This document shows, one piece after another, positions 1 through 12,800 of a stretch of DNA of 64,000 nt (within the stretch, counting starts at the first letter, position 1; the number at the start of each line of letters is the position of its first letter). The translations under genes and the position numbers were made by a program. Source of the stretch: Oopsacas minuta (taxonomy: Eukaryota > Porifera > Hexactinellida > Lyssacinosida > Leucopsacidae); NCBI GenBank assembly GCA_024704765.1, contig JAKMXF010000110.1, forward strand, positions 682,001 through 746,000, read 5' to 3'. Under the pieces are notes generated by a model. The model saw nothing but the letters and a program-made list of their open reading frames with translations, was not told the origin of the DNA and searched no databases.

Positions 1-432
1 CCATTCTTGCTTGACAATTTGAACTAGAATAACATTCAACTTGTTGAGATAGAATCTGTGTTTCTCCATTTCTGGTTGCTCACTTGATATTTTAATAATA
101 AGAGCTACAATATACTTTTGAATACCATCACATTGCTCATGGGGTAATGCTTTCCATTTAGTTTTTATAACACCTTCAAGGATTTGGAGGGCAAAATATT
201 TGGTCTGTTCGTTGCTGGAGTACTCAAGGATCGCGTCTACTCGTGTCCAAGCGTCTGGATGTTCTTTTAGCCGAGTTAGGAGTTGCTGTGCAAGGTGTTG
301 ATGTTGTCCGCCACCTTGGAGCATACAAGATATAACTTGATCGAGTAGGTTTACGTCTAATCGTTCTTTGAATTCGAGAAGAGAAGTAGCGTGGTCAGGA
401 AGATCGTATTGACTCGGTGCAATAGAAACCAT
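1..432 (-). CDS. XPO1: Exportin-1 (CRM1), N-terminal part, cut by window edge
   Basis: Exportin-1 is the RanGTP-dependent karyopherin that carries leucine-rich NES cargoes out of the nucleus. The minus strand from the ATG at 432-430 to the edge reads 144 uninterrupted codons with no intron. Diagnostic stretches are LLEFKERLDVNLLDQVI, LKEHPDAWTRVDAILEYS, TKYFALQILEGVIKTKW and LNVILVQIVKQEW, which match the CRM1 N-terminal HEAT repeats and start of the importin-beta N-terminal domain as I remember them. The rest of the roughly 1,070-residue protein lies beyond position 1. The next gene, strawberry notch, is on the same strand about 830 bases upstream of this start. The N-terminus looks full length because it begins only a few residues before the conserved block. 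Confidence 0.95.
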   Translation of the reverse strand, partial: MVSIAPSQYDLPDHATSLLEFKERLDVNLLDQVISCMLQGGGQHQHLAQQLLTRLKEHPDAWTRVDAILEYSSNEQTKYFALQILEGVIKTKWKALPHEQCDGIQKYIVALIIKISSEQPEMEKHRFYLNKLNVILVQIVKQEW

Positions 433-1258
433 ATTAATCGTTTGAAATCTAATTTGTTAGTGTTTATTCATAAATTAGTTAAGGAGATCAGGTAGGGCTA
501 TTGTCCCCTCTCAAAATCAGTGGGTCTCACATACAATTCTGTCCGAAATATGCTACCTACCGCCAAATTCCCCGTCTATGGAGGTTCATTGTATGTAACT
601 ACTAGCATGAATTCGCTCAATATATTTTCACTCCGTTTCCGGAAGACCACTGTTCCCACAGGTCACGTTTGGTTGTGGAGATTACACAGTCGCGAACGAA
701 ATTCGTGAATCCAATATTCGTGAAATATTATAGAATATGATAAAACTCTGAAGAAAGGGCATTATAAAGCAGAGAATGGAGAAGAATCCATAACTATTGT
801 TGGAGAGGAAAATCTTGTAAGTCCAGTTACATTGAAACAATAGTAAAAATGTATCACAGAAAATTCATGAACTGGTAAAACCAGTTTTGCTCTTTCAATT
901 AGATTTCTACTGCTTCGCTAATTCTAATGCAATTGTAGGAATAATAGGATTCAATATTATATTATTAAAGTGTATGACTATGCATTTGAATGCTAGGAAG
1001 TAGAGTAATATCTTCGAGGTGTGAAAGTGTGAAGTTGCATGTAATAATCGCATATTAACCATGGATAATAGGGTTTTAAGAAAAGTGGAGAGGAAATGGT
1101 GAAGTATGCTAGCCAACTCTGGATTATCCCCTGGGGTTATTGATTTCTTTGCGGGACATAGCGTATAGTATGTCTCGTAGCAAATGAGGACAGGTTTGGG
1201 CACGGTTAGGCGGGATATGATCTCAACAATTGACAGAAAAACAACAGCAAAACAACAA
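433..1258. other. Intergenic stretch between exportin-1 and strawberry notch
   Basis: No convincing gene. An AT-rich minus frame (about 907-1250) is open but has no resemblance to the missing strawberry notch C-terminus and no coding character that I recognise. Around 560-600, a segment reading CCCCGTCTATGGAGGTTC resembles the end of the element at about 47814-47897, so an old transposon remnant is possible. Confidence 0.4.
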
Positions 1259-4200
1259 CTAACCCAAGAATTCCTCCATCTTGATCCTTTCAACTTCCTC
1301 TCCAGCATTAGTGCCCATCTCTACTATACCATTATCCCAGTTACCTAACCGCTTAGCTTGCTTCACTAGGAAATCAAATGTATCAAGAAACCATTGGAAT
1401 ATGGTGTTTTGTAGTTGTACTTCTATTCCTAGTGATAAATAAACAAATAAACAAACTGATGAACATACAAACAAACAAACAAACAAACAAACAAACCTAG
1501 TAGTCTATTCAAGAACTTAGATACACTGTTGCTCTCCTTGTCTAGAGTAATCTTCCCTTTAGGAGTTCTAGACAGAATATCAACAGTTATGAGAGCATTT
1601 ATAGCAGCCTGTCTGGTGGATATATCAGCTGATCTGAGCGAACTAGCTAGTGGAGATACTCTCCCTATCAAACAACGGAGAAGAGAATCTAGAGCTAGGA
1701 GGCCGTCTCTTGTATCAAAGTTAAATCTACAAGAATAAAGAGCAAATTGTATTAGCAAGGGAAATTCGTGCAAATATGAATTCTAATTAATCGGAGAAGT
1801 CCAATGGAAAATTCTCTAAATTTTCGGAAGGAAGGGGTTACCTGGAGAAATCATTTGACTCGACACTAGCTGCTTTCCTGTCCCCTCTAGTCAGAGCCCC
1901 CAGACTCTCTAGTCTACGAGCTATGACAGATGCGAACCTCCTCTCACCAGCTAGCTCAGATATTAAGAATAGATATTGAGGGGGCATAGCTTGGTTAGAC
2001 CTGTGTGTTCTACCGAATTGTTGTACTGCTTTATCAGCTGTCCATGGAAGCTCTAATGTTATGTGTAGTCTCTGTTTTTGGTTCTTGTAGCTAAAAATAG
2101 CGACAGAGTATAATATACTTAACAACATAGTTACAGCATAACCAGATGGAATTTGTTTGTTGTCAAGAGCTAATTGGAAAGATTGGAATTTTACGGAACT
2201 ACAGTCAACTCTCGTTCTATCGAAGCTGAAGGGATCCATGAGAAATACTTAGATATAGCAGAAGACAATTATGTTAGTTTGACAGTTTGGGACCATATTT
2301 GGATATTTTTCATAGGGCATATGGATATATCCATGTTCGATGTAACGGGTGTTGACAGAAGTTGAAAGTGTCCTACCGTTTATCAGCATGTAGGGATATA
2401 CCAGAAGAAGCAGCTTCTGAGATAATAGCGATATCAACTTCACCATCCATGAACCGTCTCTTTTCCTCCATATTGAGGAGGTCTATTGGAACATCCAGAC
2501 ATGACCTGCGCTCGTACTTAATCCCTGGTTCCATTTCATCAACTGCTGTATCAACGTTTTGTGTTACAACACGACCTTTCCTACCAGTCATTTCTGATAC
2601 CTGAAGTATAAAAACATTTCAACTGTGCGGACAGCTGTAATTTTGAAGGCACTAAGTTCAAATGACATTTATAGTGCAAAATAATGGCAGTTGGTACAGG
2701 TTGTAAATATCCTAATTTCCCAAAGCCTACAATCTCATTGCATTGAGCAAAAATGAAAAGGTGTGAAGGTGTGAAATATACACAATAAAAATTTTTTGAC
2801 GTTAAGTCACTACGTGTATATATGACAAATTTAGTGTCTTAATCTCTAAAGGTGTGAACAGGAGAGTGGAATGGAGAATCGACTGAGCCACAATACTGAA
2901 ACCTTGTTGACACAGGTGAATACACCGGAATTAACAACATTCCTGATAACGAAGCGAAGGTGTCAAATATTAACACAAATGAATACCTGACTAGGCCCGC
3001 CCAGACAATCAATCAATTCATCTAAGGTGTTGTTAGGTAGAACTACTCCGATTTCTTCCACTCTACCAAGCAGATCCTGCTTCATATTTTTAGTTATCTG
3101 ATACACATCTCTTGGGTCTGTCTTTGGAGATTCTTCTTTCATTTCTAACACCTGTGGTTGCTTAGCAACCGGAGAAGAATGTTCAGGTTCAGGTGGTATA
3201 TCATCTTCTATATCTATACATGTAATATATACATTCTAACAGATTTACAAAGGTGTTATAATCCAAATTTGTTGTGTAAACAAACCTAATTTCAATTTTT
3301 TCGTTTTCTTAGTGGCTAGCCATGGTACTGAGCCTTCGGCAAATGGATTGAGATCTTCTGCACTTGTTTCAGACGAACTTATATATCTGTATATTAATTT
3401 GTAAACAAACAACAAAACAACAACAAAATAAACACTACCTTGTGTACAAACTCTCCCCGGGGTCACCAGAAGGAACAGCCTCCCAATTAACTTCAGAGGT
3501 GTCAGAGTTAGAATTGTCAGATTCTAGAGCACTATCTCTCTCAGGATTCGAACCAACTGGAGAATCTGAAGCTTCTGCTTGGACAGCTGATTTCAGATCT
3601 AAACAAAGAATGGTTCATGGTACCAGTGTCCGTATAGGTCTATAAATTACAGACAAACTGTAGGAAATGACCCGATTAACCTGCGAAGCTATTAAGCAGA
3701 GTCCCCCTGTATTGTCAAATATGGATTTATGGGAGGAGAAGGCTTTCTAAAGTGGTCTTTTATAGACAAATATAAATATGAGAAAATATTACATACCATT
3801 ATCAACATCTTTGCGTATAACTTTCTTCTTAACACTTGTATACGGAGCAGGGAAATGTCTCTGAATTAGAGTAACAAGTACTCCTTTAGCAGAAGAAACG
3901 AACTCACTAATCTCGCCTCCTCTCTCTTCTAGGACATCTAAGAGACGGGATTCTCCAGTGCTCTGTAGTCCTATCACTACACACATATTGTCACGTATAG
4001 CGTGTTTAGCTAGGCGTACTGCTCCTTGTACCTAACAGGAATATGTCTTCAAGGTGTGAGAATTAACGCGGTTATACATTCCCCATCTTGGGTTCATAGA
4101 CCCCCACAGGATCTCAGATTTGTACTGCAGGATATGGGAGGGGTAGAGAATGTGTTCTATTCGTATAAAGGGTAAATAAGGTTGGGAACTGCTGCAGTAG

Positions 4201-7200
4201 AACCTCGTAACTCCAGATAAGCAGTAAATAATGTGTCGTTTGAACCACTAAGTCCACAACTTCAGAAACCACTACACTTATCGAATATGTAGCTTGAATA
4301 GCGAATATTTAACGCATAGAGTGGCTAACCAAAAAACCACTTTGGGGACACATTATGACACCTTAACGAGGTTCTACTCAGAGGTAAATGCAGGAATCCT
4401 GGGACGACACATTTATCTTACTGACACTCTCCTAGGATAACACTTTGTATCCTTCTTGGGTTGCTGAATAAGCACCCTAGACAACCCATATTAACTAACC
4501 TTAGAAGCAATGCACAAGTATTTGAAGAATCTCTGATGTGCTGCCCAAAATAGCGCCATTACATACTTCATTTTGCGATTGTCAAAAGATAGTAACTTCA
4601 AAGCTTCAAGAAATTTCTGTCTGCATTCAACCCAGAATTTACAAGCTATGTTGTATACTTCTATGTAAGCTTGTGTTAGAGGAACTTCTTGTATTTGGAA
4701 CTGTACGCTATTAAAACTCAGCTGTCTTGACACATATAGGCCTAGAAAATATAGTAAAGTAACTCTGCTTAAGTGGGTAGAGGCCAGTTTGACCTGAATG
4801 TTATGCAACCTCCACAAACGGAGCCGGCGTACCATGTATTGATATTATTATACAACCACAAAATTGGGAATAAATTTCAATACAGTTTAGTTTCAGGGAA
4901 AAAATTCCGCAACAACAACAACAACAACTATGAAAAAGTCTCCTACGAAACTACCAGCAGCTGGTTCGCCTCTTCCTGACTTATCACTGTCTAAACCGGA
5001 ACCAATCCAACTCGATACACCGACACAAATTATCGCACCTCAAGATCTAGAACAACTCGCCACTTTAGTCGACACACCGGACACTTTAAACGACACATTT
5101 ACCAAACTTCTAACACTTGCAAAAGATCCAAAAACAGATATGAAAACTAAAATCGAGAGAGACTTCCTACTCTTTGCTTATTACTGGGCAAATAAGCAAG
5201 GATTCGAAACTGAAAATATTTCAACATTCCTTGGTTTTATTTACGACCTCTATCATTCAATATCGTTCGAGGAGACGGACAAAAAGAAATTGATCTCCGA
5301 GATTGAGGGGAAACTGAGAGGAGGGGGTGTCGAAGGGTATGTAGGGGGTCTAACTGGGTTGTCAGAGGAGCAATTGAAGAGTGTTCTCCAGTTTATTAGT
5401 TTATCATTGTTACAACACTTTAGGTTGTATAAATATGTGCTAACGAAAGAGAGAGCTAGTGAAGTTGTCAAGCAGAGTGTAAGTTAGATATTAGTCCCAC
5501 CAAGGATGCATGCTACATGGGGGGGATGTTCGATACCCAAAAATTCCATTAAGTACAAGTAAATACAAATCAATTTGATAATTATCACTGAAATCGGGCA
5601 AAATCATTTATCCACAACGATTTCTAGGAAAAAATTTGATAAAAGGCTTTGCAAGAATTCTGAGTTCGTTATATGTGCTAATAGGAAATCTCTGGTACAG
5701 TGCTATAGAGAATTGTTAGGGCTATTCAATGAACCTATGATTGATGCATTAGACCCCAAACTGACCGAGTTATACCAGTTTAATTTGTAATAATTCTATT
5801 CTAGATTACGATTGAAACTGTTCCAGATGCTTCTACACAACTAATAGCTCCATTAGAAGAAGCAGTCCCTGTCTCATTCTACAACTCTCTAATCAACCCA
5901 CAGCCAAACTCTGAGATGAAAGGTGACACAATTGAACCACATGACACCATACAAAAAACTGAGACAGAAATTGAAGCAATCAAAGAAAAATTTACTGCGG
6001 AGAAGTGAAAAAAGGAGTCCAATAGTGACGGATACTTAACTGGAGAATACCAGTGAGAAAAATGGAATTAGAATCACGAATATTTATTCACATATTTACA
6101 AATAAACTTTCATATACTTATATTACCGCCGATTATTGAAGGGACAGTTTATTCGAGGGCCAGCTGTTCCCAACATGGGATCTATGTGCCCCTTGGTGAT
6201 CCAGGAACAACAGCAGGGGGTCCACAGGATCTCAATATTTGTATTTGTAGTCTATGGGAGCAGGACAAAGCGAACGAGTCAATCAGAGATTTGCTAGACA
6301 CGTGGGACGCTCCTTTAAGCCATGATTTGAGACAAATATAATTAAGAACCTGAATGTGTTCTATAGAATAATTAAAATAGCCCGATTTATACGCATGAGA
6401 ATCACAATCGTTAGAAGTATGTAGCTACAAACCTAAAATCCCTACGGCCAAATCAGCTTATTATAAAATGATAAACCAGTTACTGAAAGAATGCTTCGGG
6501 AATTGTCTCGTATTTTAAGAATATTTGATTATGATGCCATCAGTATTGATAGGGGAATTCTAGTATAATATTACCAAAAACTTTCATTTTGAAACTCTGA
6601 CAGTTAAAATTGTAATGTATAATATATTACTGTGATTTTGCTGAGGGAAAATGGGAGATATTGTTCTGCTATTATATCTAGGAGAGGAATCTGTCTAACT
6701 CCAATTAGGTAAAAATGATGTACTAATAAATCAACTTTGTTTGTATAAATACAACTCAAACAACAAACAATTAATAGTTTCAATGGAGAAATATTTACAA
6801 AACAAAGCGTATATCCATATTCCTGTATTTGTATTGAATGCTTTGGGAGTAGTGTTTTCACTTGGTGTCGTGTTTTTTGGAATTATATGGTCTGGGCATT
6901 TTATCAATCACATACAGTATGTTAAACGGAAGATAAAAGCGATCAAAGGATACACAAATCATATCGAGAGGGAACGGTACATCAACGCGGTGATCGACTA
7001 CAAAAAGTCTGTTTTTCTAACTATCATTTCATTCACTGAATCATGGTTACATGTATTCTTTTGGATCATAATTTCATATCCACAGATAAAAGAGAATTCC
7101 CAAAACAATACTCTCCCACAATTCGCAGAAGTTTTGGAGAACGACACCTTATACGATGTTCTGGTGATAATTTCCATGACAATATTCATATTTTTGGGGT

Positions 7201-9780
7201 CATTGGTATGCATGCTTACGTCATACCTCACGAAGGCCTACGACACAAAACGAGAGATAAATTTCAACGAATACCCGCTGTTTATTTGGCTTGTAATCCA
7301 ATTGGCTATTGGATGGACTATTAGCCTCATACCAGGCTGGCGTAGTGAATGCGTTCCAATCTACACAATTGGTATCTGTGTTGCTCAGATAATTGTCTAC
7401 GTCAGAAAAGCGAAAAAACTATATTGCGTTCTACGTAGAAGAAGAATCGATGCCTATTTTGAAGATATGGACTTATACAAAAATTTGATCGCGATGTGTG
7501 AAAATTTCAAATATGGCGCAATGTTATACACAACGAATTTGGTATTATACTTAAGCGAATTGGTCATATCGATAATACAGTATTTTTTCGTTGGGATTTT
7601 CATAAAAATCCAGTTTTTAGAAGAGACGCTGCACATTCGGGACCCATTTAATAGTGTCAAATATGATGATAAGAAGGTGTTACATGATATACATCATGTT
7701 TTTACATATGTTATTAGTTTTATAACTATGCTAATGCTATTCTTCTCGTTTATGCTGCATTTATTGATCGTTCTAAGAGCAATTGTTAGACGAATACAAA
7801 AGAAAAGAGCGATGAATTCGGAGATGAGGAATGTTCAAAATATGTTATATCGGCCACTAATCGAAGAAAGTTAATTCTTATATTTTGTTGTAGTTTTTAC
7901 AGTTAAAATACCAAAAATGTTTATTTACTGGTAATCTGGGGGCAAAATTATGAATAAGAATTACAAATGAATTCCTACCTCTCAATTTCATATCCATGGC
8001 AACCAACTCCATTGCTCCAACACCTCCCTTCTCAACAGCACGATTGAATTCTTGGAATGTTTGGAATTGTGTCCCGCTTCCCCAGAGTCCTAACCGCACC
8101 ATGTATGCTAAATGCTTAACTTCAGAAGCTCCTGTAGCACTGCAGTAAACAATCCGCGCTTTTGGAAGTCTAAATAACAATTAATAAATATTCATGATTG
8201 ATATCTGCAAATGTCAGAATTGAATTCTAGGCATCCAAATACCCCGGGCGTTGATACGAAACCTCTAGCATCATTTTGAATTATTAGCCAAAAGGTGTGA
8301 AAATATGATTAATCATATGATAAATAATTATATCTACATCTTATACACCTCAACAACCAACAGAACTACAGGTAACATTAAAATAATTGCATTACAGCGC
8401 TAATCTAATTAGAACCAATAGAATGGGAGTATATTTACTTGTGGAAAGTCTCCGATCTGATTGATTTAACTGTAACTGCAAAAAGGTGTGAAAATATTTA
8501 GATCATAAAATTCTATACCCGAGGTCCACACCTACACCCCAGAATGTACCCATTTTCAAGTCAATCGGACAAATAGATTTCTCAGGACATCACGGACGGA
8601 CATCGCCCATGCCAATAGAGCATCTCGATATACTGGAACTGAAACTATAACTTTACCTTCTCTGTAGCTCTAATACAACATTCCCAGTCTTAGAGGGCTT
8701 CATAGAGGCTGTAGTTGGGTACAAATTCTTAGCTTTGTGACACTCATCTAGGACAATAACACCTTCAAAGTGTGGCCCTAACCAGTGGAGGATCTGACTC
8801 AACCTAAAAACAAATTTAGTAAACAATAAACAATAAACAATAAACAAACAAACAAACAAACAAACAAACCTTGTCCTATACTTTCCACTAGCAGAAGATC
8901 CGCTAATTAAAGATGAGTATGTGGAGAATATTATTCCCTTCTTAACACCTCCATTCCTCTTCCCACTAATCTTTCCATATTTGAATTTATTTAGTGCGTG
9001 GAGGACTATTCTATTAGCACCTATATCCCTGAGGTCTCTCATAGCATCATACCTCAAATCGTTTGAAACGGAGAGCCATAGACCTTTCTTCCGACCCTCT
9101 ATGTAATTCTGGTGTATTATACCTGTAAGATATGAGTATTAATCATATTTTCACACCTTTAAATCAGCGTTCCCAACCATTTTCACCTGCTGACTCCTCC
9201 TATAAACCGTAATACATAATTTCAGATCAGTGTGGACCCAGGTTAATATTTGATATGTTTCACCTTCTAAAAGTTGTAAAAATATGATAATAAGGATCGT
9301 TTAAACGACTGTTCAGGGGTGTCATATAAACCAGTGTAACAGCAGTTCCCACCTGGGTCCATCGACCCCTTGGTGGTTTACTGAGAACAGCAGGGGTTGC
9401 AGTATAGCTCCTCACCTGCAATAATCCTTCCCTTCCCTACACCCGCACCGTCTCCAATCAGGAATCCAGCTCGCTCTCCGTTACTGAGAATATTACAGTG
9501 CTGCTGACAAGCATACACAATAGCTTCTAGCTGCATATCAGAGAGACAAACTCTAGATAGAGTATCTTTAGGTAAAGACAGGTCGAACCATATGTTCGGC
9601 GGTTCCACACTGGACAGAGAGGTTGTCTCTACGATAGGGTCAGGGTGCTGATACCCGAACCTGAGTCTAGAGGGTCTGTATATAGAGTATGACGTCAGAG
9701 GCTTGCATTCTTCAGATATGATGTCATCTTCTGATTCTAAATTAGTTACATGCTTATTCAGTTGATTGGTTTGCTTGTTC

Positions 9781-9858
<78 letters not shown>

Positions 9859-12800
9859 TTGTCTGTTTGTTTGTCTGTCTATTTGTTTGTTTGTTTGTTT
9901 GTTTGTTTGTTTGTATACTCACCATCATCATCAGATGAATAAGATCGAGCAATCATAACAGGTCTTTGTCTCTTAGTATAAGTTCTAGTTCTGTTACTCC
10001 TTACAGCATAACTCTCATCTCTCTCTTCTGATCTAGAGTCTATTAATAGTAACAACAAAACAGCAATAAACACCCATAACGTCATCACAGCATAAAATGT
10101 CCAATTCAGGAAAATTTTCAACTTCGTAATATGTTAATTAGAAGTGTTAACTGAAGCTAACAAGTGATAATATAATATATACCTGTGTTATCAGAGCTAG
10201 AGGGTATATATGTTCCTCCTGACTTCAGATTTCTTCTATTAGTCCTCTCTCTAAGAGGATCAAGCAAGGAGGGGAGAGAGTGTTTACGGGGTCTCCCCCT
10301 CAGTGGTTCAGAGGATAAAACACGGTGCCTACTGGGTGTCGCCTTCAGGTGGCCAATGGATAAGACAGGGTATTTACGAGGTCTCCCTCTCTTCCGTTTA
10401 GGAGGTGAAGGTAGTGGAGGTATAAATCTGTTATAGGTGTCATTAGGGGTAAGTCTGGTACGAGTTGGATTGGTTGGTTCAATAACTGGCGATGCCTTGA
10501 TGACCTATAAATAATTTGTCATTAATTATTATTTAAAACAGCGGTTCTTAAACTCTCATCGGCTATGGAAGCAGTTCCCAACCTGTGGTCCACGGAGGAC
10601 AGCAGGGTTCACAGAATATATTGCAGTCTATGGGAGGGGGTCCACGGTTGAAAATGTAGGGAACAGCTGGGTTATGGCATACTTAACAACCGCTTTTATA
10701 ATTTCACGCGGGAGAGTATGCTATGGCCACACGCAAGTGGACTTTCTGGTTTGGTAACTTTTGGTCATATAACCACTTTATAAGGTGTTAAATATGGTTA
10801 TTAAAGTCACTGACATATGTGATCACCTCCAGAGTAAATTGTATAGAGCCAGTTGGATTTGGTAGTTTCCAATTCAATACTCTATCTCGAAACCAACACC
10901 TTTATGTACCAGATGATAATAAAAACAGACTCCAAATCCTAACAACTGATCTGGTATTCAATGACACGCTACAACCTGTTGATGTAAGTTCACAAACAAT
11001 CAAATGTTTGTGTTGAGCTATGAAGACAATTCGTGTAAACAAGTGTTTACTCTCTCAGGAGAGAAGTCCCGATCCTTAGTTACCAGAGGAAGAAATGGAA
11101 TGCAAGTAGTAGGAGAATTCTCCTTCTATTCGGACGACACGATAACATTCTCATTAGCGAATTGTTAACTAACGAATTTCGTCACGAGAAGACTCCTTGA
11201 ATGACAGTGAAGCTGCAATTATCAACCTCCAATAAAGATATTACAATCGATTAGAATATCATCTTTGGAGCTGTTTATGGAGTGAAAATTGGTCTGATGC
11301 ACCCTCCAAAAGGTGTCAATAGTCCATTTAAATGTGGATGTCAGAGGTGTTCCCGTATTGATGATAATACAGTAGATACGAATTAATACGAACTCTGGAT
11401 AAAGAGAACAACCTTGACGGTCAGTTGATGTGTCCACTGAATATTAGCATTTATGCTAGTAATGAAGGATAAGCAAGAAATTCCTGAAAACAAATATGTG
11501 CATATACAAGATGTAAACAAACCTGTTTATCAGTTGTTGTGTTACTCTTTGGTGTCCGTGGAGAACATGGAACTATTGATATTTTAACATCTAACATTTT
11601 TGAGGTGGAACTGGTATCCAAGGAATTGTTAGCTTTTGAATCTGTTTGAGAATCTTTTTCTGATTTTTCGTTATCGATTTCTTCAGATTTTGAATTTTCC
11701 AAACTATTTTGCTTGACAAAATTCAAATTTTCTTCAGATTTATTCATATTTCTTGTTTTGCTATTTCTGTCAGATTTTTCAGGTTTTTCGGGTATAATTT
11801 TCTCAATCCTTTCTGCCTTCTTTTTCGTAACATTTTGGGGTACACTTTGTCTATTTGGTATACTCCTATTACGTAATCTTAATTCAGATATAGCAACCTT
11901 CTCGCGGTTAATACGCTTTGGTTTCAAAACAAAATCTTCGGAATTTCCTGGATTATTACCACTCCTCGTTTGGATGGAATATTTAGCTAAACTTCTGGTT
12001 TGGTGGAATTTTGTTGCTGTTTTTGAAGGAATATTATTGTTTCGCTTTTTAGTTTGCTTCTTGTTAATTGGAGATTTTGTTGGCTTAACTTGTAGCGATC
12101 GGGAGCGGGTTATACGACAGGGAACTGACGAATCAGATTGATCGTTTTCAGAACTAGACACATTAGGCTCTTCTGATGGTTCATCGCCTATAAATAGGAA
12201 ATTACAGTAAACTCTTGTTATATCTAAGCTCAAGAGACCCTGATAATTACTTCGATATAACCGATAGGATATATAATACTTTGACCGTTTGGGGCCATAT
12301 TTGTACAATTTCACACTTCGATATAAGCGGCGGGTGTTTAGATATATCCGTATTAGATATAACAGGAGTTGACGTATATAAATGGTCATGCATTGCGGAC
12401 TATAGCCAAAAATTAACCTTCCATTTCTGATCGGGGTATTTCTACTCCTGAATTTTCATTTCGAGGACTTTCAATCTTAACTCCAGAAATAGTATCCTCG
12501 TGTTCATGTAAGTCACTTCCTGGATACGAGCTTTGTACGGTGGTATGCATACACGCATCAGTTTCCTGGAACAAAACATCTGAGAGAAGTTTGTCAGTTC
12601 CGCAGTCAGGGGACAATAATGGCTCTAGGAGATCACTAGTGGAACCTACAATATTAGCCAATAAGAATTGAGAGTTTTCATCTTGTAAAGTAGGCTGAGA
12701 GCTAACGATCTGATTGGTTGAAGGCTCCTGTATTTCATTTGTGAATCTCTCTATGAAAGTAACTAAATCATCTCCCGTGTCTAGATTAGGTCCCTGTAGT

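Noticed and set aside
907-1308. Minus-strand frame of 133 codons after the SBNO stop
   Set aside because: It does not resemble the missing SBNO C-terminal domain, has no usable in-phase acceptor from the preceding exon, and is AT-rich; treated as chance.
5575-5790. 71-codon plus frame inside the CFAP119-like intron
   Set aside because: The flanking exons join cleanly in phase 0 without it, and it has no homology that I recognise.
9750-9952. Long frames on both strands over the TCTG repeat
   Set aside because: Any 4-base repeat without stops reads open in several frames; it encodes only a CLSV repeat.
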